Origin: Coffea arabica
Taxonomy: Eukaryota > Streptophyta > Magnoliopsida > Gentianales > Rubiaceae
NCBI RefSeq assembly: GCF_036785885.1
Contig: NC_092314.1
Span: forward strand, 13,847,638 to 13,911,637
Direction: 5' to 3'
DNA length: 64,000 nucleotides
How positions within the stretch are numbered: the stretch's first letter is position 1; each line of letters opens with the position of its first letter. Positions 36,276-48,000 of the stretch are shown here, piece by piece. Both the position numbers and the translations under genes were made by a program. Below the pieces are notes generated by a model. It made no database searches. It was not told the DNA's origin and saw only the letters and a list, made by a program, of their open reading frames with translations.

Positions 36276-37560
36276 TCATTTTTTTGGGTTTGGATTTTAT
36301 CCCAACAACTTTTATTTTGTTGGATTTGAGTTTTATTCCGCCAATCTTGTTGGGTTTGGATTTATTCCACCAATCGTTTATTTTGTTGGATTTGGATTTT
36401 ATCCCACAACCGTGTCGAATTTGGATTTTATCCAATCGGACATTCATTTTTTTGGGTTTGGGTTTTATCCCACAAATCGTCATTTTTTTGTGATTGAATT
36501 TTATCCCTGCCAACCGTGTCAGATTTGGATTTTATCCCATCGAACATTTATTTTGTTGGGTTTGATTTTATCCCATCAACCATTATTTTATTAGATTTGA
36601 GTTTTATCCCACCAACCTTTATTTTATTGGTTTGAATTTTATCCTACCAACCATATCGGGTTTAGATTTTATACCATCGATCATTTATTTTATTGGGTTT
36701 GGATTTTATTCCATCAACTTTTATTTTATTGGGTTTGGATTTTATTCCATCAATAGTATCGAATTTAGATTTTATCCCATCGACTGTTTATTTTGTTGGG
36801 TTTAGATTTTATCCCACTAATTTTTATGTTTTTTGGGTTTGTATTTATCCCACTAATCGTTTATTTTGTTGGATTTAGGTTTTATCCCACCAATCTTTAT
36901 TTTGTTGGGTTTGAATTTTATTCCACTAACCATGTTGGATTTGGATTTTATCTCACAGAACATTCATTTTGTTAGGTGTGAATTTTATCCCACCAACCGT
37001 ATCGGATTTGAATTTTATCCCACCGAATATTCATTTTATCAAATTTGAATTTTATCTCACCAACCATATTGGATTGGGATTTTATCCCATCGACTATTTC
37101 TTTTGTTGGATTTGAATTTTATCCCACCAACCGTTTATTTTGTTGGGATTGCATTTTATCCCACCAAATATTCATTTTGTTGGGTTTGAATTTTATTCCA
37201 CTAGCCGTACCGAGTTTGGATTTTACCCCACCGAACATTCATTTTGTTAGGTTTGAATCTTATTGCACCAATCGTTATTTTGTTGGATTTGGGTTTTATC
37301 TCACCAACCGTGTCAAATTTGGATTTTATCTCATCGAACATTTATTTTATTGGGTTTGAGTTTTATCCCACTAACTTTTAATTCGTTGGATTTGGGTTTT
37401 ATCCCACCAATCGTGTAGAGTTTGGATTTTATTCCATCGACCTGTTTATTTTAACGGGTTTGGGTTTTATCTCACAAACCTTTATTGTGTTGAGTTTAAA
37501 TATTATCCCACCAGTCGTTTATTTTATTGAATTTTGGTTTTATCCCACCAATCTTTTATT
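36276..37560. repeat. Satellite-like tandem array, about 37-bp units, in the Tat 3' region
   Basis: Some thirty or more diverged units built on TTTGTTGGGTTTGGATTTTA followed by TCCCACCAACCG fill about 1.28 kb. Neighbouring units alternate in their tails (ACCGTTTATT, ACCGTGTCGAATT, GAACATTCATT), suggesting dimeric or trimeric higher-order organisation. Translations give FIP-type peptide repeats on several frames, which are not genes. Arrays at this position, between integrase and 3' LTR, are known from Tat elements. Confidence 0.9.
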
Positions 37561-37690
37561 TTTCCTAGGCTTAGATTTCTGATTCATTAGGTTTTACTAT
37601 TTATTTCTGTTGCACTTGAAACAGATAGGTAATTTAGTGCCTACATTTTTGTCTTGAATTTCTGCGACACTCAGACAAAGAGTGGCAAGT

Positions 37691-39690
37691 TTTAGACACC
37701 AAAATTTTATTATTTATTGCATTTTATTCACTCATTTTTAGTTTATGTTTATTTTATCTAAATTAGTTACATTCATTTTATTTTAGTCTTTTGATGCTTA
37801 TTTATTGCTTTTTCTTAAAAAAAGGAAGAGAAGAAAATCACTTCAAATCATTTTTTTAGAAAAATCAAAAAGAAAAGAAAAGAAAAGAAAAAACTAGAAA
37901 ATCAAAATCAGTTTTTTTTTTTTTTACAAAAAGGAAGAGCTCATGCGCGCATGCGCATCATCCTCCTGCTCCTCGTACAAGCCATGAATGAGGAACGAGT
38001 ACAGAATTTGTAACAGCATTTTTCAGCCCATTTCTACTCATTTTTCTTGCTTTTTCTTTTCCCCAAACCTTTTACCACTTGGCCTTAATCCAAATATCAA
38101 GAATTTTCTAAAAAAATGTCATCTGATGGCTCAAATTTTCTAAAGAAACCCAGCCTTCATCCTCACCCTTGAGGTGAGGGTTTAGGATTTTCCTATAAAA
38201 AGGCTCCAAAACGCAGTCTTAGAAGAAAAACAAGAAAAAAAAGAGTGAGATGCGGCAGAAAAGAAAAACTGAGAGAAAAGAGGGAAAATTGAGGAAGAAA
38301 AAAAAAAAGAAGAAAAATATTTTTCCAGAAAAATCTCCAACCAGGCTGGCTGACCAATCTCATTCCCGATCAATTTTCGACCTTGATTTCTAATCTTTTG
38401 AGTGATTTCTTTTTTTTTTTTTTTTTTTTTTGCACTATCACTAGAAGTAATAGAACAACTTTTGTTCTGAAAATATTAGGAAAAAACATCCCCAACCCTT
38501 TCAAATTGCAGCCCAAAGTACTGACCTCTTCACAGCTGAAATTTCTGCAACAAAAATCTTTTTGTTTCATTTCAAGAACCAGCACGATTTTCTTGGAGTA
38601 GCTCGCGTTAGTTTGACTGCATAACCATTCTCAAGTGACCCTAGTTTCTCTTCCTGTTGGTTTAACACAATTTTGTGAAGATTTGAGTTCATTATGGATG
38701 AGTTTTAAGTTTGCCATGGCCGATGTTTAATGTCCATAACCCTAGTTTGCTGTGGCACGAGTTTTATTGCATTTCGTGCATTTTTTCTATTTTTAGGTCA
38801 TTTTCATTTGCATGATATTTTTCCTACTATTATTCCCTTATCCTCTATGTGTTTAGATCACGACATTTAGACTTGCATTTCATTTAGGAAATTAGAAGTA
38901 GACTAGTCCATTCGCTTGATTAAATTAGAGAGTCACCCTTCAAATATAGGAAATGAACGAGTGTAGCTTCTTAGTTTTAGCACACTCTCATCCTCTCTAT
39001 AAAAAGGAAAATTGAAGTTACGAATCTTAGTCCCCTATATCTATTATGTTGTATTTCTCTCCTTTAAGTCACGTATATTTCTTCTTTTCTTCGAGTCTCA
39101 TCTTTTGCATATTCGTGATTTCTTTTAAAAATCATTTTGGACATCACAATTAATGTGATTTGCACCAATTAAATTTTGAAGAAATATTTCGACCCTCTCG
39201 ATATCCTTTAGATTTAGATTCGCTTCCATGTAGAAATATCAAAATGTGATAAGTTTTATAAGTTAGACTAAGAAATTTTTCGACTAATCACCCAACTAGT
39301 CTTAGTTAAGTTGAAAGGGTGTCTTAAATCAGATCTTTGCTTTCCCTTTCTTCAACCGTGACTCTCGAACTCTTTTCTATTGTTTTTCGAAAACCTGGAG
39401 TCGTCTAAAAAGAGTATTGTTTATTTTTCATTTAAAGACATATTTTGGATGACTTGGTACACTTTAACTCAATGCCAAGCGGCAACTCCTGTTTTTTTTT
39501 TTTTTCTTTAAAACCCTTTTTAGACTATTATTTTAGGCCTAAATCGCCGCACTTTTTAAGTCCTATTTTAGGCCCTTCCTTTTTCTTTATTTATTCTCTA
39601 AAAATCAAAAACTCATTTTTTCTATTTCTAAAATCAATAAATACATCTTTTCTAAACCATAATTTTATTTTAAAAAAATGGGGCGCAACA
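37691..39690 (+). repeat. 3' LTR of the Tat element
   Basis: Starts TTTAGACACCAAAATTTTAT (first dinucleotide mutated from TG) and ends GGGGCGCAACA. Its first 400 bp matches the 5' remnant at 20874-21306. It contains poly-T tracts at 37914 and 38408 and no gene. Confidence 0.75.
38192..38201 (+). promoter_or_regulatory. LTR TATA box
   Basis: CCTATAAAAA sits about 500 bp into the LTR, preceded by a GC-rich GGTGAGGG segment and followed by a purine-rich leader. Transcription would start near 38220. Confidence 0.5.
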
Positions 39691-40320
39691 ATATGTCTAC
39701 ATATACATATATGTATATGTATACATACATATACATGTATATACATATTTGTATATATGTACAAACACACACATATTCATACATACATATATACATGCAG
39801 AAACTATATGGATTCATTCATTCTATTAAGTATTGATTGGTACTAATGAATACATGCACAAAAGGTAAGTAAATATATTTGACAACTATTTTAATGATTG
39901 CTTCGAGAATATAATCTTGATACATTTAATTAATGCCATTATATGATCATGAAATGCAGATTAACTCAGTGATTCTACATATTTTGTTATATATTGCCGA
40001 ATATAAAAAAGAGAGAAGTTGCCTTGAGAAACATTTGCGCAATTGTTCTGGTCAATTCGTATTATAATTTAATGTGAGTGGTTCTTTTATTTATCTATTG
40101 TTTGTAGAGATAGCCCGAATAGGTTATTGGTTCTTTTTCATTAAATATTTTATTGTTTTTGTGCATATAAAATGTCTAGTTAATAAATAAAATCGAATCT
40201 TACAAATATACATGCACGCACTCATGTATATGTGTATATTTATATACATATATAAATATGTATATATATATGTATTTGTATACATATATATATTTATACA
40301 TATATACATATATACTTAGA
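39691..40320. repeat. Microsatellite and peptide-promoter repeat copy R5
   Basis: TA/CATA microsatellite (39691-39798), then a full copy of the R unit (39802-40210: ACTATATGGATTCATTCATTC, GGTAAGTAAATATATTTGACAAC, TAAAATGTCTAGTTAATAAAT), then another CATA/TA microsatellite. It continues the array interrupted by the Tat insertion at 20874. Confidence 0.65.
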
Positions 40321-40863
40321 CCCTGTTTGGTAACCCAATTTAATACTTCAATTTAATGGGTTCAAATCTTAACAAATTTAGATGCTTTTGATAACCAAAA
40401 CTAAAACATCTAAATTTATTAAGAGGCTCTAAATTTTCTAAGCAAAATTTGCTCCAATAAATAAGTGATAAGCTTTTTACTTAGGCCCTGTTTGATAATC
40501 TAGTTCAACATTTAAAACTAATGGATTCAAATCTTAACATATTCAGACCATTTGATAACGAAAAATTGAATATCTGAATTAATTAAATGGCACTGAATTT
40601 TCTAGGCACAACTTGCTCTCAAAATTAAGTGATAAGCTATTCACTTATCACTGAATGTGATATCTATTCAAATATATTAGATTTAATACTTAATAATTCA
40701 ATAACTTAATGGATTTAGATTTTAGATTTTAGATTTCAAACTTCAGTTTTATCAAACGCGCCCTTAATGTGATATACACTCAAATATATCAAATTTAGTA
40801 CTTAACAATTTACTAACTTAAGATTCAGTTTTCAGATTTCAATTTTATTAAACGCACCCTTAT
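40318..40863. mobile_element. Doubled CCCTGTTTGRTAA-type MITE
   Basis: Outer termini GACCCTGTTTGGTAA (40320) and TTATTAAACGCACCCT (40848-40863). Inner termini GGCCCTGTTTGATAA (40483) and TTATCAAACGCGCCCT (40749-40764). A second copy of the same family appears to have inserted within the first. Possible outer 8-bp duplication TATACTTA/TATACATA. No ORF. Confidence 0.6.
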
Positions 40864-41165
40864 ACATATTATAAAAATATATATACGTACATATATACAT
40901 ACACACACACATATGTATGATATTTCGATTCAACTTATATTGTAAATTTTAGCATTTATTAAAAATGTGATTTTTTGATAATGTACTATTCTAGTTCTAA
41001 TTTGATAAAAGGTTTGGTTAATGGGTACTATTAAAAGAAGCTTTGGGTGTTAGCCTTTTGGAAAAGATGTAGTTAATTTGGGAAAGTGTCTAATTGTACG
41101 GGATGTAATAATTGTGACTGTATGTATTCACATAAGTTAGGTATAATTTTAGGTGTATTAACGAG

Positions 41166-41971
41166 CATAGTTATTAAACCCGGCCCGACCCGGCGGTCGA
41201 ACCGGTCAAACCGGTGGACCGGTCATTGGACCGGGCCGGGTTTGGAATTAGATCGTTTGTGCAAAGAGACCGTTGACTTAGTCAACGACCTGGCGGTTGA
41301 ACCGGATTAAACCGGAAACCCGGCCGGTTTTGGCCGGTTTTGTCACTAACCGGATTTTGTGGAAAAATTATATTGCTATTGTTGGGACTCGAACTTCCGA
41401 CCTCTGCCCCCACACTACCGCTTGCTTACCACCAAACTACTTCCAAATATGTAGATATAGTAGCTTTAGTATGATATATAAATGTTTTTTCAATTCTATC
41501 TTTTTTTCTCTAAAACAAATTTATTTGGAATTTTTTAATAAAAATTTATTACCCTCCAAACTCTATAAGTTATAAAATGGATTCCAAAAATAACATATTA
41601 CATAATTCATTTAAAGACAAATATTATTTTTAATAAATTTTTACACTTAAAATTCATAAATAAGCTAGATAATTACACTAAATATAGATAAAATTTTACA
41701 CTTGAAGTTTGGTATATTAATAAATAACTTTATATTTGATTGATTCTTATATGAATTAATTATTTTATAACAAATTAAATTAAATGAGCTTTTGTTATGG
41801 CATTATTTATTACAATTTATATCATATATCTTATATAAATAATTAGGAAATATAATATTTAAATATATGTAGTGATCCACCGGTTCAACCACTCACCCAC
41901 CGGTTCAACCAGTAACCCGTTGACCCACCTCCTTCGCCGGGTTCCTTCCCGGATTGGGTTTAATAACTATG
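41166..41971. mobile_element. hAT-type MITE, 806 bp, perfect TIR and 8-bp TSD
   Basis: The 16-bp terminal inverted repeats are perfect (CATAGTTATTAAACCC), and a perfect 8-bp duplication, TTAACGAG, flanks them (41158-41165, 41972-41979). The arms are rich in CCGGTTGAACCGG palindromes and the middle is AT-rich. It carries no transposase. A tRNA-like A/B box pair lies on its minus strand. Confidence 0.9.
41384..41440 (-). other. tRNA-like Pol III A/B box pair inside the MITE
   Basis: The minus strand reads TAGTTTGGTGGTAA (A-box-like) and, about 30 bp on, AGTTCGAGTCCC (B box, one mismatch to GGTTCGANNCC). Order and spacing are those of a tRNA gene, but there is no acceptor-stem complement, so it is a tRNA-derived or SINE-like relic rather than a tRNA gene. 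Confidence 0.45.
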
Positions 41972-44872
41972 TTAACGAGTATCGAATAAGCACCCTTAAA
42001 ATAATAATTGGTTAAATTAGGATGACTATGAAAGTTAACATACACGTAGATTAGGATCACTATGAAAGTGTTGAAAGTTAACATACACGTAAATTAGGAT
42101 GATTATGAAAGTTAACATAACGTACACTCAATTGACTTCCAATTAAACAGCTTTTTTTTAATTTCATATACAAATATTAACCTGTCTTTTTGTTTGATAA
42201 GATAACATCCTGCGCAATATATACCAGTAAAAAAAACTACTCATATATAGTGTTTGAAATTTGGTAAATCATTCGTATATTTAACAAACTGCATTAAGCG
42301 AGGCGCAAGCTTCCAAATACTTGGGTAACTTTTAGTTCACATATATAGGCTACAAAATTTACCTTATTATATTGAATTTCATACTTAAAATACAATTGAC
42401 AGGGAAAACATTATTTTGGATAACCAATTTCTTCAAGTATTATTTTGCTTGCAATATAAACATGATTTTAACTATTTTTTTATTTTTTCAACTATCTTTT
42501 TATCTCATGTATATCATATATTCACATTATAAAAAGTGCTACATTACTTGAGTCGAATTCATGATCTTAATATCATCCGCATGAATTTAATTGAGCAAAC
42601 TAATTTTTAAAAAAATTAATGAATTTTAATAGTTCTGCTAATTGGTTTTTGATGTGGCACTGGTGCACATCACTTGCGTTGAGTTATGACTCTATCACAA
42701 AGGTATATGAGGGGCTACCACATTGGGTAAAAGTGCAAACATACATGTAATTGTACATGCAAAAGATATGAACTAGGTGGCATTGTTAGAACTAAATAAG
42801 AAATTGATTACACATGAAAAGCAAGGGAAAAAAATAGAATTATAGCCAAAGGTCCTATTGTTTACACTTACACTATTTATATTCCTTTTCTTGTTTCCTT
42901 GTTTTCTAGTATTGGATTGGCGTAATGATTTTCTCCTGTTATTTTTGGAGTAACAAATTGTGAATTTTCTTTCATGTAGCTTGATTTGGGACGTCATATT
43001 TTTCATGGCACTTCTTCATGGTATTTTGTGTTTTAAACACAAGAAAACTTTTCAAGATAGCTATATATTTGTGAACTTGAGTTGTCATTTGAATCAAATA
43101 ATGAAATTCTCAGAATTTTTGCTATTTAAAAATTTTCAATATGCTTATGCTTGTTATTTACTTCTTAAATTTTTATTTCCTTGTATTTGAGAATATAACA
43201 AAAGAATCTTCCCCGCGCGAAGCGCAGGTTGGTTCCTGCATGCCCGCATGGTGTTTTCTTAGAGAGTCTATGTGGGCTTTTTTTTTGTAAAAGTTTTTTG
43301 ATTTTTTTAATTTTGTTGAGTTTAAGTTTGAAATAATTGTATAGTAAATATGGGTTATATTATGTTGGATTTTAAAGAAATGTTATATAAATTATATGGA
43401 ATATTTTCAAATAGACTAAATGAGAAAGATAAGGTTGACTAAGTTTGACTTTTGTTATTCATCTTTTGGTTCTGATAAGAGAAAGGGGAAAATATAAGTT
43501 TTTTATTTGTGAATTGTAAATATGGGCTGTATTATATTGGAATGGAATGATATATCACATTAATTATATAACTATTACTGATGCGACTCATGTAGGTACG
43601 TCAATGGATAGGGTTTGGATTGGGTTTCTTTGATCTAAATCCATACTTATTAAATTTATTAGACACAGATCCAAACCCTTATGGGTTTGAAAAAGTAAGA
43701 CCAAATACTTATAGATCTGGGTATTTATTGGGTATCTATGGATATTTTTCTAAACATACTAAAGTAAAGATATATATATATAAATATATAGAGTTCATAA
43801 ATAATATAAATACCATCCAATTTTTGTTTTCAAATAATAAAATTAGCATTCAACAAATTGAATGTGATATTATGAACTCAAAGAAATAACTATTATCAAT
43901 TACTTCTATTTATTTACAAAGTTTCAACTGCATCCCCATCCAACCTTTAAAGACTTATTACCAATTACAATGATAACTAAGATTAGATTGAAAAAAAAGA
44001 AAATAATATAACACATATAAACATTCAGCCTTATTTAAAAATATATATAAATTTATACCTCTTTTTCTTATTTAAGTCTCAATGTTGGTAAATGTCTCAC
44101 AATCCAACCCTAAAATAGTGAATGAGATAAAAATCATTCGACTAAGGATCAATTGCAAATAAATAATAGAATAAGAAGATTTTATAAACACTTGCACATC
44201 TTTTTTTTTTATTCAATCTAATCATCAGGAGTCACTAATGCTTCAACCACATCTGAGAGCAATTTGGCACGAGTTTCATCCTTTTTTTTTTGAAAAACTT
44301 ATTTTTAAAAAACAAGTCAATCCAAATGGAATTGTCTTTGATTTTTACCATAATTTTCCAATATTTTTGGTTCATTAAGTTCTCATGTCTGTTAATATAG
44401 TCCCTTGTTTTGTCTCTAACCTAAGCTAATTTTGATTTTGAATAATATGAATTTTTTGTGCAATAGTTTGAGATGATACATAAAACAACATGGAATTACA
44501 TAAAAACTAAAAAAATAAGATTTGGACATACACTCAATAGAACTTCTTCATACCAAACCTTTTTGTTCATTCCAAGTGCACCTTAGAAAAGCCAATTGAG
44601 AAGGATTGCAAGTAGGTTTTGTGCCTGCAACTACTTATAGTGAAGTACTCAGTAGGTTGAGGTGCTGTAATTTGTGTTCTTGACTACAATAATTGGTCAC
44701 TAATCAAATTTCAAATTTATAAATAATTCATTTTCCTGCATCTTATGATAACTATCCTTGGCAACCTTCTCCAATTCTCAAGACCAAATAAAAGTAGAAG
44801 AAAAGTTCATTACTGAGATCTGAGATTCATAAAATTAGACCAAAAACATGAGAATGATATCTAAGATACAGT
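41972..44872. other. AT-rich intergenic region
   Basis: No gene is supported. It contains a three-copy tandem repeat (42014-42125, unit about 45 bp around TATGAAAGTTAACATACACGTA). Another relic of the peptide-gene flank lies at 42790-42930. A GC-rich hairpin, CCGCGCGAAGCGCAGG, is at 43214-43229. GGGTTTGGATTGGGT-type repeat-end sequence is at 43608-43740. Microsatellite-like T and TA runs fill the rest. Confidence 0.55.
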
Positions 44873-45010
44873 TTAGCTGTTACAGTTTAACTTTTTTCTA
44901 CCTCCTTTCTCTCCATTTTTGTTCTTCTTCTTATTGTTTTCCTTGCCCTGTTTGCTTTGAGAGGCCTTATTGTTGTCATTGTTTTGGGAAGCAGAAGCAA
45001 CACCAGAAGG
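44873..45010 (-). other. Open lysine-rich extension after the copy B stop codon
   Basis: After the TAG at 45011-45013 the same frame stays open for 45 codons to a TAA at 44873-44875. It encodes a Ser/Asn/Gln stretch followed by GKENNKKKNKNGEKGGRKK. I recall lysine-rich C-terminal tails in relatives, so the TAG may be a recent nonsense change. If not, this is 3' UTR. Confidence 0.5.
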
Positions 45011-48000
45011 CTAATTCTTGACCTTTTCTTCAGGGACTTTCCCAATTACCCCCTCAGGCTCTGCGTTATCAGTTCCTCTAAACAAATTTTTGCCATCATT
45101 TTCCTCCTTAGGCTCAGCATCAGAAACTATCCCAGAAGCAGTTTCCCTTCGCACAATTAAATGATTTAGAAAAGCCTCCAGCCTAGGCCTCTTTGACTGC
45201 AAGCTCTTCAGAAGTGATCCAATTTCTTGCAAGTTTCCAGTCTGAATAATATCACTGGTGGGGGAAAAACATCAATGAAACTTCGAGTAAACTATCGAAG
45301 CTGACACTTGAAAAGCTAAACATAAAAATTGTATGGTCAGGTATTGAATGTAGCAAACTAGGGAAGTTGCACAATCTGCAATCATGAAAGCACCAGAAGT
45401 TCTTTTGTATCACTACTACTTGGTTCAATTGCCAACCGATATGAAAATTAAGCAGCCCTTTACCTGGAATAGAGCTACAAATTCAGCTTTCTAGATAAAG
45501 TCCATATGCAAAAACCATGGATATCAATTGTCAGTTGTCACCCTAATGTTTGTCTAAGAAAACTGTTACCAGACCATCGCAAGCATTCGATTTCAAGTAT
45601 TTAAAAGCTGTGGTTATGAACTTACCTAGAATCAAATAGGGAGATGAATTGCTTGATTTCGTCAAGCATGCTGCTTGCTTCACCGAATTGGTTTACACTA
45701 CCACAAGGAAGAAATTTCTTTACATTTAGTCCAGCAGTGAAAAAGCTTGTACTTTCTTCCAATTCCTCCTGGAAACGAGTTAAGAAGCTTATACTTTCTT
45801 CCAATTCCTCCTGGAAACAAACAGCATAAAAGAGAGTTGTTAAAGCTATTACATGGAAGTGCTTGTATGGTTATTAAACGCAAAATCCACAAAGCAGCTG
45901 AGCATGAGCAGACCTAAGCAATCCATTTGTGGTTACCTTAAATTGAGAAAGATTAGGAGAACAGCTTGATAACTCTTCTTCTTGTCTTTGCTCTGTTGAT
46001 ATTTGCACATCAGAGATTTTTTCAGAAGGACCTGAGTACATCTGTGGGTTGCTTTCAGTTCCACTTTCTGTGCTCATTTTCTGACCTGGTGCCGCAGAAA
46101 TGTCAATTGACATGAGAGACTCAGCATTATGATCCAGTCCTTCACACAAATTCGGAACATTTGCTTCAACCATAGGCCTTTGCTGATGGTAACTTCCTTG
46201 CTTTGGGAACAAATTTCTCATGATGTTGTCAATTCTTGGTGTCAAAGCTGTGTCAATGATGATTGCAGGACACGCGAATTTTGGACTATTTTCTCTCAAA
46301 TGCACAATCACAAGAGGATTTCCAATCCTTCTGAATGCTTCTACAGTTGCATTTAAACTAAACCAATCCTGAGTCAAATGAGGCATTCTTCTTGGCCTAA
46401 GTGCCTGAATGAATGGCATTGGCAGCTGCGAACTAATATGAGACTGATCAAGCAGATGAGAAAGAACATTAGAATACTTGCCTGAGTTCAAGTGGAGCAA
46501 GCACAAGATAACCACAAGCCTTAATGCTAGTAGTGGATGATACTGATTTACACCAAATTTTGATTTTGCAATCCATGATGCTGTCTCCTGCTTTTTAAAA
46601 AGAAACTGTTCAACCATCATAACAACAGAATCAAATATGATTTCAGGAGACAACTGCGTGTCAGCTACTGAACCGGCATGTGGATACATGTCTGCTTTAA
46701 GATAAATAAGCCATTCCACAAAAGAATACTTTGTTGTGAAAAAGTAATCCTTGGAATGAAATACAAGTAGCAGCAGGCGTTCAACAAGATATATTAAACA
46801 ATCAGGTGATATATAGTCATATGACCTCCAATTTGCAAGATAAGTATCTCTCAAAGCTTCGTGGAAGCTATCAATCAGTGAAAACTTCTTCCAATCTTCA
46901 CCTGAAGTATTTGACGAAGGATCACCCAAGGATCTTGATTCTGTTATCCCAGAATGCCTCAATGAAGATACTTGCAAAGAATCAATGAATGCTCTCCAGG
47001 AAAAATTCTTTTCAAATCTTTTTGCTATCTTCATGCACAGATCATCTGTTGGTTTTCCAGATCCAAGCCAAATCATTACCACCCTCCCAATTTGACCGTA
47101 GGTAAGGTCACCCTTGTTACTGATATTGTCAACAATAACCTCTTCAAGTAGACTCCGTGAGAGCTCAGTTTTCCTTAAAGAGATCATGTTTTCCACCAAT
47201 GATTTGCAACAGTCTAGTGGAAATACATATTTAAAGTACGTAATTGGTGTCCACAGGAAATTTTCTAGCCTCCTTTTAACACTATCATTGAATTTGAATG
47301 ACTCAGTCAAAAATTTCATCAACTGATAGATATCAATGAGGCGCATGCTTTGGCAAAATAGGGAGAATGACTCCCTTATTGACAACTTATAAAGAGCTTC
47401 AACAGTGTCAAGTACCTTCAGGCTGACAGAAACTACTTCAGCCTGGCAATGACTCAGAGCAGCAGACGCAAATTTTCGACCATCAATGGATACCTGGTTC
47501 TCGCTTTGCTGCTTCTGCTTGAATACAGAACCAGTTGTTTTCACCCATTCAGCATCTGAGTTCAACAGTATATATGCTACATTTGAATTGATGACCTGCC
47601 TCCTCACACCAAAATAGTTCAAACAGAACTCACCATATTCAAACCATTCATTATCATCTGGTTTTTCCACTGTTTTGAGATATTGCATGATATTTAACAT
47701 GTTCCTTCTCCACATATCCCAAAAATACATGAGTGAACCAACGGAGATGTGGTTAAGTGAAATCTTATCTTCTGAATGCTTTTTCATATCAACTTGCAAT
47801 TCATCTTCCCATTCAAACTTCCGTGCTGTACAATCAAGATGAGCATCCAGGATCCTCCGGATAGATATCAATTCAACTGTCAGATTTTTACATAGCTCTG
47901 AATAAGTGAGAGACTGAAGCAACTCATGCAAGCTAATATGCTCATGTGACAAAACTTCAACCTCTCTGCGAATGCGTTCATAGAACTCATTCGATTCTTC

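Larger units (their letters stand above)
20874..39690 (+). mobile_element. Tat-lineage Ty3/gypsy retrotransposon (decayed, interrupted)
   Basis: The element runs from TGTAAACACCAAAA (20874) to GGGGCGCAACA (39690) and is flanked by ATATA (20869-20873) and ATATG (39691-39695), a target duplication with one mismatch in a TA-rich microsatellite. In order it holds a truncated 5' LTR, gag, protease, [nested Athila-like element], RNase H, integrase, a tandem-repeat 3' untranslated region and a full-length 3' LTR of 2.0 kb. The late RNase H and the satellite-like 3' region are hallmarks of Tat elements (Ogre/Retand group). All coding parts carry stops and frameshifts, and reverse transcriptase is missing. 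Confidence 0.8.

Noticed and set aside
36284..37359. Short ORFs encoding FIP-type peptide repeats
   Set aside because: They are translations of the tandem array in several frames on both strands.
36276..37560. CRISPR-like array
   Set aside because: Units are continuous and diverged, with no unique spacers. The context is a plant retrotransposon 3' region.
41384..41440. Functional tRNA gene
   Set aside because: There is an A/B box pair but no acceptor stem or anticodon arm that folds, and it lies inside a MITE.
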